64,000 bases of DNA from UBA2206 sp049303905 (GCA_049303905.1 JBAQNP010000020.1:78369-142368); one strand, 5' to 3'; shown: positions 40,997 to 48,699, counted from the stretch's first letter. The notes: a model not told the origin generated them from the sequence alone. Numbers and translations are program-made.

Positions 40997-41080
40997 ATGA
41001 CAAATCATATAAAAAATAGTTTGATACAAAAAAATATCTGGTGGGTAAGAACATTTCCAAGAGCAGGTTGGCGTTTTTAA
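40997..41080 (+). CDS. trp leader peptide 2
   Basis: A 27-codon frame starting MTNHIKN, with tandem Trp codons at positions 15-16 (IWWVR) and another Trp at 25 (AGWRF). Tandem Trp codons in a short ORF between a terminator and a tryptophan synthase gene are the hallmark of a trp leader. Codons 22-25 form the antiterminator strand 41061-41069. Confidence 0.7.
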   Translation: MTNHIKNSLIQKNIWWVRTFPRAGWRF

Positions 41081-41140
41081 ATTTTGAAAAATTTAGACAA
41101 AGCCAAAAGAACCTGCTCACAAAGCAGGTCTTATTAATTA
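41061..41140 (+). terminator. trp attenuator 2: antiterminator and terminator-like hairpin
   Basis: GAGCAGGTT (41061-41069) is complementary to AACCTGCTC (41110-41118). The competing hairpin pairs ACCTGCT (41111-41117) with AGCAGGT (41123-41129). The following CTTATTAATT is a weak T tract, so this second stop could be partial or act on translation. Confidence 0.6.
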
Positions 41141-41158
41141 AAAAATAATTCTAAACTT

Positions 41159-42442
41159 ATGCAAACTATAAAAACATATCTCAATATCAGTTACTATCTC
41201 AAAAAATATCTTGGCAAACTTCCTTTTCCGCCAATTCATCCGGCGACAGGAGAAAGATTGAAACCAGAAGATCTGGAACCGCTTTTTGCCAAGGAATTGG
41301 TGCGACAAGAATTTTCTTTGGAAAAAGAAATCGCCATTCCCGAGGAAGTACAAGAGATATATTCACTATACCGCCCAACCCCATTTCTTCGCGCCAGAAG
41401 ATTGGAAAAATTTCTGGGTACACCGGCGCATATCTATTATAAATATGAAGGGGCGAGTCCGGCCGGCAGTCATAAGCTTAACACCGCACTTCCGCAAGCG
41501 TTCTATAACAAAAAAGAAGGCGTGAAAATGCTCACGACTGAAACTGGCGCGGGACAGTGGGGATCAGCGCTAGCGATGGCATGTAATTTTTTCAATTTGG
41601 CGTGCAAAGTTTTTATGGTGAAAATTTCCTTTGAGCAAAAACCATATCGAAAAGTTATTATGCAAACGTTCGGCGCGGATATTACGCCTAGTCCATCAGA
41701 TACAACTGAGATTGGAAAAAAAATGCTTGAGCAATATCCTGGCACTTCAGGCAGTTTGGGGATGGCGGTTTCTGAAGCAATTGAAGTGGCGATGAAAAAC
41801 AAGGAGGCTAAGTATGCTTTAGGTAGCGTACTAAATCATGTGCTTTTGCATCAAACCATCATAGGGCAAGAAGCAATCCATCAATTGGAAAAAGCTGGGG
41901 AATATCCCGATGTAGTGATTGGTTGTTGCGGAGGAGGAAGTAATTTTGCGGGAATGGCTTTTCCATTTTTAGCGCAAAAACTGGCTGGGAAAAAATCAAA
42001 AACTAGATTCATCGGAGTGGAGCCAAGAAGTTGCGCTTCGATGGGCGAGGGGCAATATCGCTATGACCATGGCGACACTGCTAAACTCACTCCGCTTTTT
42101 ATGATGGAAACTTTAGGTTGCGATTTTGTTCCGCCTTCCGAACATTCCGGCGGGCTTCGCTATCACGGCATCGCGCCTCTCATTGCTTTTTTGCATCATG
42201 AGGAACTCATTGAAGCGAGAAATTATGATCAAAAAGAAATTTTTGCCTCAGCCATTGATTTTGCCAAAGCTGAAGGAATTATCCCTGCGCCGGAATCAGC
42301 GCATGCTATAAAAGCGACCATTGAAGAAGCGCTTAGATGCAAAAAAGAAAACAAAAAAGAAACCATAGTCTTCTGTCTTTCCGGGCACGGAATGCTTGAT
42401 CTTAAAGGATACGAAGATTATTTAAGTGGGAAAATAAAATAA
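41159..42442 (+). CDS. trpB2: TrpB2-type tryptophan synthase beta chain
   Basis: TrpB condenses indole and serine to tryptophan with PLP. The 427 residues and the long N-terminal region (LPPIHPATGE-like PFPPIHPATGERLKPEDLEPLF) identify the TrpB2 group. The PLP lysine is in GASPAGSHKLNTA (about residues 98-110), the phosphate loop is CCGGGSNFAG near 260, and the catalytic ETGAGQWGSALA is near 128. No trpA is present, so it may work alone on free indole or serve salvage. It is preceded by two Trp leader peptides. Confidence 0.93.
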   Translation: MQTIKTYLNISYYLKKYLGKLPFPPIHPATGERLKPEDLEPLFAKELVRQEFSLEKEIAIPEEVQEIYSLYRPTPFLRARRLEKFLGTPAHIYYKYEGASPAGSHKLNTALPQAFYNKKEGVKMLTTETGAGQWGSALAMACNFFNLACKVFMVKISFEQKPYRKVIMQTFGADITPSPSDTTEIGKKMLEQYPGTSGSLGMAVSEAIEVAMKNKEAKYALGSVLNHVLLHQTIIGQEAIHQLEKAGEYPDVVIGCCGGGSNFAGMAFPFLAQKLAGKKSKTRFIGVEPRSCASMGEGQYRYDHGDTAKLTPLFMMETLGCDFVPPSEHSGGLRYHGIAPLIAFLHHEELIEARNYDQKEIFASAIDFAKAEGIIPAPESAHAIKATIEEALRCKKENKKETIVFCLSGHGMLDLKGYEDYLSGKIK

Positions 42443-42461
42443 AAATATTTTCCAAAAAAGC

Positions 42462-42494
42462 AAAAAGAGTCCTGAATAATTGGGACTCTTTTGT
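42462..42494 (+). terminator. trpB2 terminator
   Basis: AAAGAGTCC (42464-42472) pairs with GGACTCTTT (42483-42491), followed by TTG. Confidence 0.8.
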
Positions 42495-42521
42495 GTTATC
42501 TGTAGTCATCTAAATGACCCC

Positions 42522-42563
42522 TTGACAATTTTTTTGTATTTGCTATGCTTTATCTAAGTAAAG
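42522..42563 (+). promoter_or_regulatory. promoter and palindromic operator of TrpR-like module 1
   Basis: TTGACA at 42522-42527 and TATGCT at 42544-42549, 16 bases apart. CTTTA-tctaag-TAAAG (42548-42563) overlaps the -10. The same palindrome, CTTTA-N6-TAAAG, overlaps the -10 of module 2 at 57853-57868. It is a good candidate for autoregulation by the TrpR-like protein. Confidence 0.65.
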
Positions 42564-42585
42564 TGATTTATTAAAGTAAAGCAAT

Positions 42586-42912
42586 ATGAAAAAGTTAAAT
42601 GATAGTAAGAATGAAGATTTAATGCAAGCTATTTTGGCGCTTGAAAACAAGCAAGAAGCCAAGATGTTTTTGCGTGACCTTTTGACGGAAAAGGAAATTT
42701 TAGAATTGGGCAATCGCTGGAAAGCGGTGCAAATGTTAGACGCGAAAAAAACTTATTCTGAAATTGAAAAAGAAACCGGCCTTAGCTCAACTACTGTGGC
42801 GCGAATTTCCAAATGGTTTCAAGCAGGCACAGGCGGATATGGTTTAATGCTAAAAAGAATTTCTAAGAATCATCACAGAACCCCTTCTAGTTCTAGAAAG
42901 CGGTTGATTTAG
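42586..42912 (+). CDS. TrpR-like (YerC/YecD family) regulator, copy 1
   Basis: A 108-residue TrpR-superfamily protein. It has the helical N-terminus (EDLMQAILALENKQEAKMFLRDLLTEKEILELGNRW) and the reading-head HTH (YSEIEKETGLSSTTVARISKWF). About 20 residues extend beyond the usual end of this family, with His-His at positions 96-97 (42871-42876) and a Ser/Arg-rich end. The bases of the last codons are complementary to the terminator in front of hisG. Copy 2 at 57881 is nearly identical. It probably represses its own promoter; the ligand is unknown. Confidence 0.85.
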   Translation: MKKLNDSKNEDLMQAILALENKQEAKMFLRDLLTEKEILELGNRWKAVQMLDAKKTYSEIEKETGLSSTTVARISKWFQAGTGGYGLMLKRISKNHHRTPSSSRKRLI

Positions 42913-42935
42913 ATTTTTAGTTATATATCTTCACA

Positions 42936-42966
42936 AACCTCTTTCTGGGATAGGAAGAGGTTTTTT
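42936..42966 (+). terminator. his attenuator 1: terminator between trpR-like gene and hisG
   Basis: AACCTCTT (42936-42943) pairs with AAGAGGTT (42955-42962), followed by TTTTT. The 5' arm AACCTCTTTC is also complementary at nine of ten positions to GAAAGCGGTT (42896-42905), which encodes the last residues of the TrpR-like protein. Confidence 0.75.
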
Positions 42967-43019
42967 AAATTTGGACCTCTTAATATTAGTACATTAAAAA
43001 TTAAATAGAGGAGAAGAAA

Positions 43020-43874
43020 ATGAAAAAAAATCTGACTTTGGGAATTCCTTCTGGTTCACTTTTTGATTCCACAGTAGCCTTGCTTCGAAAAGTAGGAATC
43101 GAAGTGGTGGTTAACGGGCGCAATTTTATGGCGGAAATTAGAGGAAGCGATATTTTTTCTCGCGCAATAATTATGCGACCGAATGATCTGCCTCTAGCGC
43201 TCAAAAACGGAATTGTTGACGGCATCATCACGGGGCTTGATATGTGTCTCGAAAGTGGTTTAGGAAAAAAGCTTTGTATAATAGTAGAGCTTAACTTTTC
43301 CAAAAAATCTAAAGTGCCGGCTCGAGTGGTAGTTTTCTGTCGAGAAAGTGATTTAGATGAAATAGTTGATTCCGGAGAAATCTTAGTTTCATCAGAATAT
43401 ATGGAATTGGCGAAAACTATTTTCAAAAAATCGCAGATAATTTTCTCTACTGGTTCGACTGAAATCAAAGTCGCTATTGCGGAATTTGGTTTTCGATACG
43501 GCGTTGGCGTGGTCGAAAGTGGAAAGAGTCTTAAGGACAACAATCTCAAGATTGTGAAAGTTATCCTGACCACTCCGGTAATTTTCGCTGTAAGAAAAGA
43601 AAACCTGGAATTTCAAATCTTCGGCCAAATGCTCAAGGGTGCGTTGGAAGCCGAGATTTATCAGTTGGTAAAATTCAACGCGGATTCAAAGGACAAGGAT
43701 CAGTTGATTGAAATTTTGCCAGCTATGGAATCGCCAACTATTAGCAATCTTGCTGATGGCATGATTGCAATCGAGACGGTTATTGCTAAAGAAGCAATCA
43801 CCGATTCGATCATAGCAATTAGGAAAAATGGCGGCAGAAATATTCTCGTACAAAACATTAACATCTCCGTGTAA
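43020..43874 (+). CDS. hisG: ATP phosphoribosyltransferase HisG, copy 1
   Basis: HisG joins ATP and PRPP, the first step of histidine synthesis. The 284 residues match the long form. The N-terminus reads LTLGIPSGSLFDSTVALLRKVG, with VDGIITGLDMCLE near residue 67. The PRPP loop is STGSTEIKVAIAEFG near 143. The C-terminal domain (NLADGMIAIETVI) is the HisG_C allosteric region. It is 92% identical by my count to copy 2. In this copy hisI is missing, although the DNA just upstream matches that in front of hisI in copy 2. Confidence 0.93.
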   Translation: MKKNLTLGIPSGSLFDSTVALLRKVGIEVVVNGRNFMAEIRGSDIFSRAIIMRPNDLPLALKNGIVDGIITGLDMCLESGLGKKLCIIVELNFSKKSKVPARVVVFCRESDLDEIVDSGEILVSSEYMELAKTIFKKSQIIFSTGSTEIKVAIAEFGFRYGVGVVESGKSLKDNNLKIVKVILTTPVIFAVRKENLEFQIFGQMLKGALEAEIYQLVKFNADSKDKDQLIEILPAMESPTISNLADGMIAIETVIAKEAITDSIIAIRKNGGRNILVQNINISV

Positions 43875-43878
43875 GAAA

Positions 43879-43920
43879 TAAGGGCGTGATGAATATCATT
43901 CATCCGCCCTTTCTAATTTT
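43879..43920. terminator. bidirectional terminator
   Basis: AAGGGCG pairs with CGCCCTT and GATGAAT with ATTCATC inside. It ends hisG on the plus strand and the beta-lactamase-fold gene on the minus strand. Confidence 0.8.
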
Positions 43921-44638
43921 TCTTAGATAAAACCAATAGCCATTTATTTATAATTTTTAATGCCTCTTTATGATTCATGATTTCATTGTGTCCTGTTAAA
44001 ACAATTTTAAAATCTAATTTGCTAATAATATTTAGCGCTCTTAAAAATTGTTTTTTATCTGAAGAATGACAATTAGCATAAATTTCGCCATTATATAATA
44101 AATCTCCAGATATTAAAATTTTATATTCAGGTTCATAGTATATGCAAGAATCTTTTGAATGACCACCAAGGTGCATTATCTTGAAATTATAATCAAACCA
44201 TCGTATCGATTTTGTTTTAATTGGTATAAAATCTGGAATAATAAGATTAAAGTTATCACATACTTGTTTCACCTTCCTATTTATTATTTTATTTAATAAG
44301 ACTGGGTTAAAATTTTCTTTTTTTAAATATTGTAAGCACCAATTTTTTTGATCATATATGTTTTTTTTGATAACTTCTGGAATAAGATATTCATTTTTTT
44401 TAAAATCTGAAATACCGCCGATATGATCAAAGTGAGAATGGGTTAAGGCAACTAGGAAATTTTCAATACCCAATTTATTTAGAAATTTTTTTAAAGAAAA
44501 CAAACCTAATCCGGTATCAAAAATCAAGCAATTATTATTTTTTTTAAACAAATAAATATTGCAGCTTTCAAAATTCCAAGGCTCGCTAATTTGAAATATG
44601 TTTTTTGAGATTTTTTTTAATATAAATTTTTTATTCAT
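43913..44638 (-). CDS. metallo-beta-lactamase fold hydrolase
   Basis: A 241-residue enzyme. The metal motif is ALTHSHFDHIGG (HxHxDH, about residues 64-75), then MHLGGHSKDSCIYY supplies a His near 154, ILISGDLLY the Asp near 174, and VLTGHNEI the last His near 215. It binds two metals. Members hydrolyse thioesters, lactones or nucleic acids; the substrate cannot be deduced. It lies downstream of the acetyltransferase on the same strand. Confidence 0.85.
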   Translation of the reverse strand: MNKKFILKKISKNIFQISEPWNFESCNIYLFKKNNNCLIFDTGLGLFSLKKFLNKLGIENFLVALTHSHFDHIGGISDFKKNEYLIPEVIKKNIYDQKNWCLQYLKKENFNPVLLNKIINRKVKQVCDNFNLIIPDFIPIKTKSIRWFDYNFKIMHLGGHSKDSCIYYEPEYKILISGDLLYNGEIYANCHSSDKKQFLRALNIISKLDFKIVLTGHNEIMNHKEALKIINKWLLVLSKKN

Positions 44639-44660
44639 ATGTGAATTTATAATAACTTAA

Positions 44661-44700
44661 GTAAGAGGGGAAAGCTAGTTAGCTAACCCCTCATTTTTTT
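44661..44700. terminator. hairpin between acetyltransferase and beta-lactamase-fold genes
   Basis: GAGGGG pairs with CCCCTC, with T runs on the plus strand only. The interior GCTAACTAGC-like sequence is itself near-palindromic. Confidence 0.5.
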
Positions 44701-44720
44701 ATTTTCAAGTCATGTAAATA

Positions 44721-45410
44721 TTATGGCTTGAAAGGTTTTAAATACTGAACCCAACACCCGGCGTTTAATGATTCCGCATCTTCCATTGAAAATAAACACG
44801 GTTTAATAATTTTTGCTCCCATCCTTTCGTGAAAGCGTAACACCGGATCAAAAAGTTTTCCGTCAGCGCGACGCAAATTGCAATACTCATTAATTTTCAT
44901 CTCAGGCCTTTTGTGATAAAAAGGCACGCGCGCATTAGCAATTACTGTCTGAATAGGGGGTGACTCTTTTTTTGGAAAGAATAAGGCGTCTAATGTGTAT
45001 GCAATTAACAGTTCTGATGCTTTGAATTTTTCTGGCCAATATTTGTCGTGATCAAAATATATACCTCTGAATTTAGGTATTACTCCGACACCAACTAGAA
45101 AGCCCGTATTGCCAGTTGGAATATGGACTTTATTTGTCCATCCAAAAGATGTCATTTCATCCCATGATGTAAGGATATTGATATCTTGATTCCAATTAAA
45201 TCTAAAGGCAAATTGGCTACCGACCGGTTTGCCATTAGTTATTGCTAATTGCACCACTTGTTTTGATGCAATTCTGGCTGCAATTTTTGGTTTTGACGCC
45301 GAAACATTTTCACCTGGAGATGCCCAAGCGAGTTGTTCGATAATCATAAGGCTTTCCAACGAATTGGCGGGGTTTTGAAAATTTAAGATAGGCTTGATTT
45401 GAATTTTCAT
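44721..45410 (-). CDS. GNAT-fold acetyltransferase-like protein
   Basis: A 229-residue protein. The central strand-turn is GNTGFLVGVGVIPKFRG (about residues 98-114), where a GNAT acetyl-CoA loop is expected, and the C-terminal region RFHERMGAKIIKPCLFSM resembles motif B. The substrate is unknown. It has a promoter at 45626-45655, a 25-codon leader peptide with three consecutive Arg codons, and a leader terminator. This layout is shared with the gene at 40577. Confidence 0.65.
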   Translation of the reverse strand: MKIQIKPILNFQNPANSLESLMIIEQLAWASPGENVSASKPKIAARIASKQVVQLAITNGKPVGSQFAFRFNWNQDINILTSWDEMTSFGWTNKVHIPTGNTGFLVGVGVIPKFRGIYFDHDKYWPEKFKASELLIAYTLDALFFPKKESPPIQTVIANARVPFYHKRPEMKINEYCNLRRADGKLFDPVLRFHERMGAKIIKPCLFSMEDAESLNAGCWVQYLKPFKP

Positions 45411-45490
45411 TTCATTTACCTCACTTTTGGGTTCGTATTTATTTTAAAGAGCAGACGGTCTCGCGCTTTCACTATGAAAGCAGGTGCAAA

Positions 45491-45516
45491 AAAAACAGCC
45501 CTTGAGGCCGTCTGAT
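45491..45516 (-). terminator. leader terminator (attenuator) before the acetyltransferase
   Basis: On the minus strand ACGGCC pairs with GGCTGT around UCAAG, followed by eight T. CAGACGGCC (45514-45506) can instead pair with GGTTGTTTG (45562-45554), within the leader-peptide frame, using G-U pairs. Confidence 0.65.
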
Positions 45517-45542
45517 AAAGTTTAATGATTTTTCTAAAGTTT

Positions 45543-45620
45543 TTAAACGCTAACAAACAACCTCAATAAATAGTGGTTGTTGCGTCGTCGTTGAATTAGA
45601 TTAGATTGTATGTTTTTCAT
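45543..45620 (-). CDS. 25-residue leader peptide with Arg-Arg-Arg
   Basis: The frame starts MKNIQSNLIQRRRNNHY and ends LLRLFVSV-stop. It has the same length as the leader at 40694-40771 and the same last seven residues, with the bases of the final codons identical. The three Arg codons (CGA CGA CGC) at positions 11-13 are possible pausing codons. Function is inferred from position and structure. Confidence 0.6.
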   Translation of the reverse strand: MKNIQSNLIQRRRNNHYLLRLFVSV

Positions 45621-45631
45621 ATCGTTGAGTA

Positions 45632-45660
45632 GAATATAAATCAATAATTGTTTTTTGTCA
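45632..45660 (-). promoter_or_regulatory. acetyltransferase leader promoter
   Basis: On the minus strand TTGACA (about 45660-45655) and TATATT (about 45637-45632), 17 bases apart. The leader-peptide ATG begins 12 bases after the -10. Confidence 0.7.
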
Positions 45661-45699
45661 AGGGCTTGTGAAAAATTTGAAATTATTGAACATTAAAAC

Positions 45700-45728
45700 T
45701 TGATTTAGTTTAGTGATTTTGCTAGAAT
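45700..45728 (+). promoter_or_regulatory. promoter for two small genes
   Basis: TTGATT at 45700-45705 and TAGAAT at 45723-45728, 17 bases apart. Confidence 0.65.
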
Positions 45729-45774
45729 TTAGAATAAGTTTAATTATTAACAATGAAAAAATAAGGAGGAAGGG

Positions 45775-45978
45775 ATGTATGAATCGATAACGGGCCCGTT
45801 AATTCAAGCAATAAGAATTACGGATTCGAAAAAAAAGAAATTTGCTATAGATTTTCTTGTCGATTTGATTAAAAATGACAAGAAGATCGAGGATTTCTTC
45901 TGGGAGGAGTATAAACAACTAAGTACTTACGTTGCAAGTTTTATTTGGGCAAATGTTCCGGAATTGTTTGAGGATTGA
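45775..45978 (+). CDS. small helical protein
   Basis: A 67-residue protein with a strong ribosome binding site (AAGGAGGAAGGG just before the ATG). The sequence is helical and charged (KKKKFAIDFLVDLIKNDKKIEDFFWEEYKQL), with no membrane segment. It is preceded by its own promoter and followed by another small gene. The family is unknown. Confidence 0.65.
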   Translation: MYESITGPLIQAIRITDSKKKKFAIDFLVDLIKNDKKIEDFFWEEYKQLSTYVASFIWANVPELFED

Positions 45979-46049
45979 TTATTTTTGGCAGAGGGTCGCA
46001 ACGCTCGGCTCTCTAAAACGGTTTTTAAAAATCAAGGAGGATATTTTTC

Positions 46050-46247
46050 ATGAACTCTACTATCAGAATGTTATTTGATGCGGCTGGTATCGGTGGTGAT
46101 GAAGAGAAAGAAGTTATCGAGGGTCTCATTAGAGACAATGAAGAATATGCCACTGATTTTATATGTGGCTTGGGATTCATAGGAGAAAAAGAAAGGGAGG
46201 TTCTCGAAGCGGAATATCCAAACCTTTTTTCTCTTGAAACAGCTTAA
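46050..46247 (+). CDS. small acidic protein
   Basis: A 65-residue acidic protein with a good ribosome binding site (AAGGAGGA, nine bases before the ATG). Contains DEEKEVIEGLIRDNEEYATDFICG. A strong terminator follows. It lies in the same unit as the previous small gene. The family is unknown. Confidence 0.65.
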   Translation: MNSTIRMLFDAAGIGGDEEKEVIEGLIRDNEEYATDFICGLGFIGEKEREVLEAEYPNLFSLETA

Positions 46248-46261
46248 ACGAAATTGCTTTT

Positions 46262-46298
46262 GGGGTGGATCGTACAAGTTACGGTCCACCCCTTTTTT
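46262..46298 (+). terminator. terminator
   Basis: GGGGTGGA (46262-46269) pairs with TCCACCCC (46285-46292), followed by six T. Confidence 0.9.
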
Positions 46299-46300
46299 AT

Positions 46301-46329
46301 TTGAAATTATTTCGTTATTATGCTAGGTT
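46301..46329 (+). promoter_or_regulatory. promoter for the S66 peptidase gene
   Basis: TTGAAA at 46301-46306 and TAGGTT at 46324-46329, 17 bases apart, directly after the terminator. The promoter before the ABC-2 exporter at 59640 is similar in sequence. Confidence 0.6.
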
Positions 46330-46354
46330 TAGTAATAAAGAATAAGAGATTTTT

Positions 46355-47341
46355 ATGAACAAAATTTTTCCAAAAAAATTGAAAAAGGGGGATTTGGTGC
46401 AAGTTATTGCGCCAGCTTCTTCGCTGGGGATTATTTCGCAGGAAAACAGAAAGATTGCCAATCAACGATTTCAAAAAATGGGTTTGAAATTGATTTTTGG
46501 AAAGCACGTGGAGGAAATTGATGAATTTAATTCTTCTAGTGTCGAATCAAGAATTGAAGATTTACATGAAGCTTTTCGCAATCCCAAAGTCAAAGCTGTT
46601 CTTTGCGTGATTGGCGGATTTAGTAGCAATCAGCTTTTGAAATATATCGATTGGAATTTGATCAAAAAAAATCCTAAGATTTTTTGCGGATATTCGGATA
46701 TCACAGCACTTGGCAATACTATCTTTGCCAAAACAGGGCTAGTGAATTATTCCGGTCCGGCTTATGCTACTTTTGGTGACAAGAAAGGTTTTGATTATAC
46801 ATTGGAATATTTTGAAAAATGTTTATTCTCAAAAAAATCTTTCGAGGTTGTGTCATCTCTAAAGTGGAGTGATGACAAATATTATATCAATCAAAAGGAT
46901 CGAACTTTTTTCAAAAACGAAGGACCTTTGATTGTTAATGAAGGCAAAGCAGAAGGCACATTGCTTGGCGGTAATCTCTGCACGCTTAATTTGCTTCAGG
47001 GGACTGAGTTTTTTCCTGATATCTCAAATTCAGTTTTGTTTATCGAAGATGATTATATGTCTAATGCAGTTGAGTTTGATCGGAATCTTCAATCGCTTTT
47101 GCATTTGCCAAATTTTGACAAAGTACGAGGAATTGTTTTTGGGCGTTTTCAAAGAACGAGCGAAATTACCAACGAAAAACTTTTTAAAATTATTAAAACC
47201 AAAAAAGAATTAGAAAAAATTCCAATTATCATCAACGCTGATTTTGGACACACTCAATCAATGATAACTTTTCCAATCGGCGGAACGGCAAAATTTTCGG
47301 CAAAAGATGGGAAAATAAAATTGGAAATTGTAAAACACTAA
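46355..47341 (+). CDS. S66-family LD-carboxypeptidase-like protein
   Basis: A 328-residue serine peptidase of the LdcA/MccF group. The N-terminus reads LKKGDLVQVIAPASSLGI. The nucleophile region is IFCGYSDITALGN (about residues 109-121). The catalytic Glu is in VLFIEDDYMSNA near 230, and the His is in INADFGHTQS near 303. LD-carboxypeptidases trim murein peptides; MccF-type members inactivate microcins. Both roles fit the sequence. It is ten bases before the kinase gene. Confidence 0.85.
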   Translation: MNKIFPKKLKKGDLVQVIAPASSLGIISQENRKIANQRFQKMGLKLIFGKHVEEIDEFNSSSVESRIEDLHEAFRNPKVKAVLCVIGGFSSNQLLKYIDWNLIKKNPKIFCGYSDITALGNTIFAKTGLVNYSGPAYATFGDKKGFDYTLEYFEKCLFSKKSFEVVSSLKWSDDKYYINQKDRTFFKNEGPLIVNEGKAEGTLLGGNLCTLNLLQGTEFFPDISNSVLFIEDDYMSNAVEFDRNLQSLLHLPNFDKVRGIVFGRFQRTSEITNEKLFKIIKTKKELEKIPIIINADFGHTQSMITFPIGGTAKFSAKDGKIKLEIVKH

Positions 47342-47350
47342 TTTTTTTTT

Positions 47351-48166
47351 ATGAAACCATTATACATTCTAAAAATTGGCGGGAGTGTGGCGACTCATAA
47401 GGATCGTCCGGGAATTTCGGTGCAAAGCGAACTCTTGAAAAAAATTGCGCTTTCGATAAAAAAATCCAAGATTAAAAAGGATTTTAATTTAATTTTGATT
47501 CATGGGGCGGGAGCGGCAGGGCATCAGTTAGCGAAAAAATATGATTTAAGAGTCGGCGTGAAGGGAGATGAAAATAAATTTCATGGATCATTGCTCTCTA
47601 GCATTGCTAATCAAAAACTAAACAACGCTATATTTGAAATTTTTGTTTCAAGTGGACTAAGGATTTTTCCAGCGCATACAGCCTCAACAATTATTCAAAA
47701 AAATAACAAGATCAGTTATTGCAATTTGAAAATTATAAAAGAAGCGCTAAAAAAGGATGGTGTTCCCATTCTCTATGGTGAAATGGTTTTTGATGAAAGG
47801 TTGGATATGTCAATTTGTTCCGGAGATGCGATTGCGCCGTATTTGGCAAAAAAATTAGGAGCAGAAAAGATTCTTTTTGCTTCGGATATTGATGGCATTT
47901 TTGACCAAGATCCGCACATTCATAAAGATGCAAAATTGATAGAAAATATCGATTTAAATAAAATTAGAAAGAATAGGAAAATAAAATTAACTAATTCACA
48001 TAATGTTGATGTGACCGGTGGGCTTTCGGGAAAGATAAAAAATATTGATTTGAAACACAATATTTCTTTAAGATCGGTGGAAATTTTCAACGGCTTAAAA
48101 TCTGAAAATTACGAAAAAATTATTCTAGGAAAAAAATTTCCGCATACTTTTATTAAAATAAAATAA
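47351..48166 (+). CDS. isopentenyl phosphate kinase-like amino acid kinase
   Basis: A 271-residue member of the amino acid kinase fold. The N-terminus is PLYILKIGGSVATHKDRPG with the ATP loop, followed by LILIHGAGAAGHQLAKKY with the His of isopentenyl phosphate kinase near residue 60. SGDAIAPYLAKKLGAEKILFASDIDGIF is near 156-183, and NVDVTGGLSGKI near 217. It would make IPP from isopentenyl phosphate, as in the alternative mevalonate pathway. No other mevalonate gene is in the window. Confidence 0.8.
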   Translation: MKPLYILKIGGSVATHKDRPGISVQSELLKKIALSIKKSKIKKDFNLILIHGAGAAGHQLAKKYDLRVGVKGDENKFHGSLLSSIANQKLNNAIFEIFVSSGLRIFPAHTASTIIQKNNKISYCNLKIIKEALKKDGVPILYGEMVFDERLDMSICSGDAIAPYLAKKLGAEKILFASDIDGIFDQDPHIHKDAKLIENIDLNKIRKNRKIKLTNSHNVDVTGGLSGKIKNIDLKHNISLRSVEIFNGLKSENYEKIILGKKFPHTFIKIK

Positions 48167-48246
48167 AAAGGCAACTCAATTGTGAGCTGCCGGGTTGTGC
48201 CAAATTTTTGGCGGTTAATTGTGTTAGTCCCATGGAGGAAAATTCT

Positions 48247-48699
48247 CTAGTCGATTTGTGACAAAAAATGATTGAGAATCGGATGGACTTCGATTCTAAC
48301 TTTCGATTTTTCTGTGGATAGTAACTCCCAAGGTGTTTTCCAGCCAGCGATTGCAATATCATCATCTTTAGGGATGAAGAGATGACCAGGGTTTCCCAAA
48401 AATTTTGCAACTCCGTAGAAAGTCGTGATGTCTTTTCTTTCGGTGAATAGGTTGAATTTATTGGGTGAAATACCCCAAAAATTTACTTGATTTGGAAGTA
48501 GCCCTAACTCCTCCCAAAGCAAGCGTTTAATGGTTCCATCTGGATTGGCATCCTTATCCTTGAGAGTTTCAAGAGGAAAAGACACCATTCCAGCTTCTTT
48601 TTTTATTTCGGGCTTACTTCGCAGTTCCTTGACGGTCAAAATGCGACCATCTAAAAAAAGTAAAAGCCCTACTCCGATAGCCCCATGTTTTACTGTCAT
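48247..48699 (-). CDS. NUDIX-like hydrolase
   Basis: A 150-residue protein with a good ribosome binding site (AAAGGAGG before the ATG on the minus strand). The first half, GAIGVGLLLFLDGRILTVKEL, resembles the NUDIX beta sheet. The NUDIX box appears as GMVSFPLETLKDKD followed by TIKRLLWEELGL, with a longer gap than the consensus, so it may bind a nucleotide without normal catalysis. The substrate is unknown. It converges with the kinase gene. Confidence 0.65.
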   Translation of the reverse strand: MTVKHGAIGVGLLLFLDGRILTVKELRSKPEIKKEAGMVSFPLETLKDKDANPDGTIKRLLWEELGLLPNQVNFWGISPNKFNLFTERKDITTFYGVAKFLGNPGHLFIPKDDDIAIAGWKTPWELLSTEKSKVRIEVHPILNHFLSQID

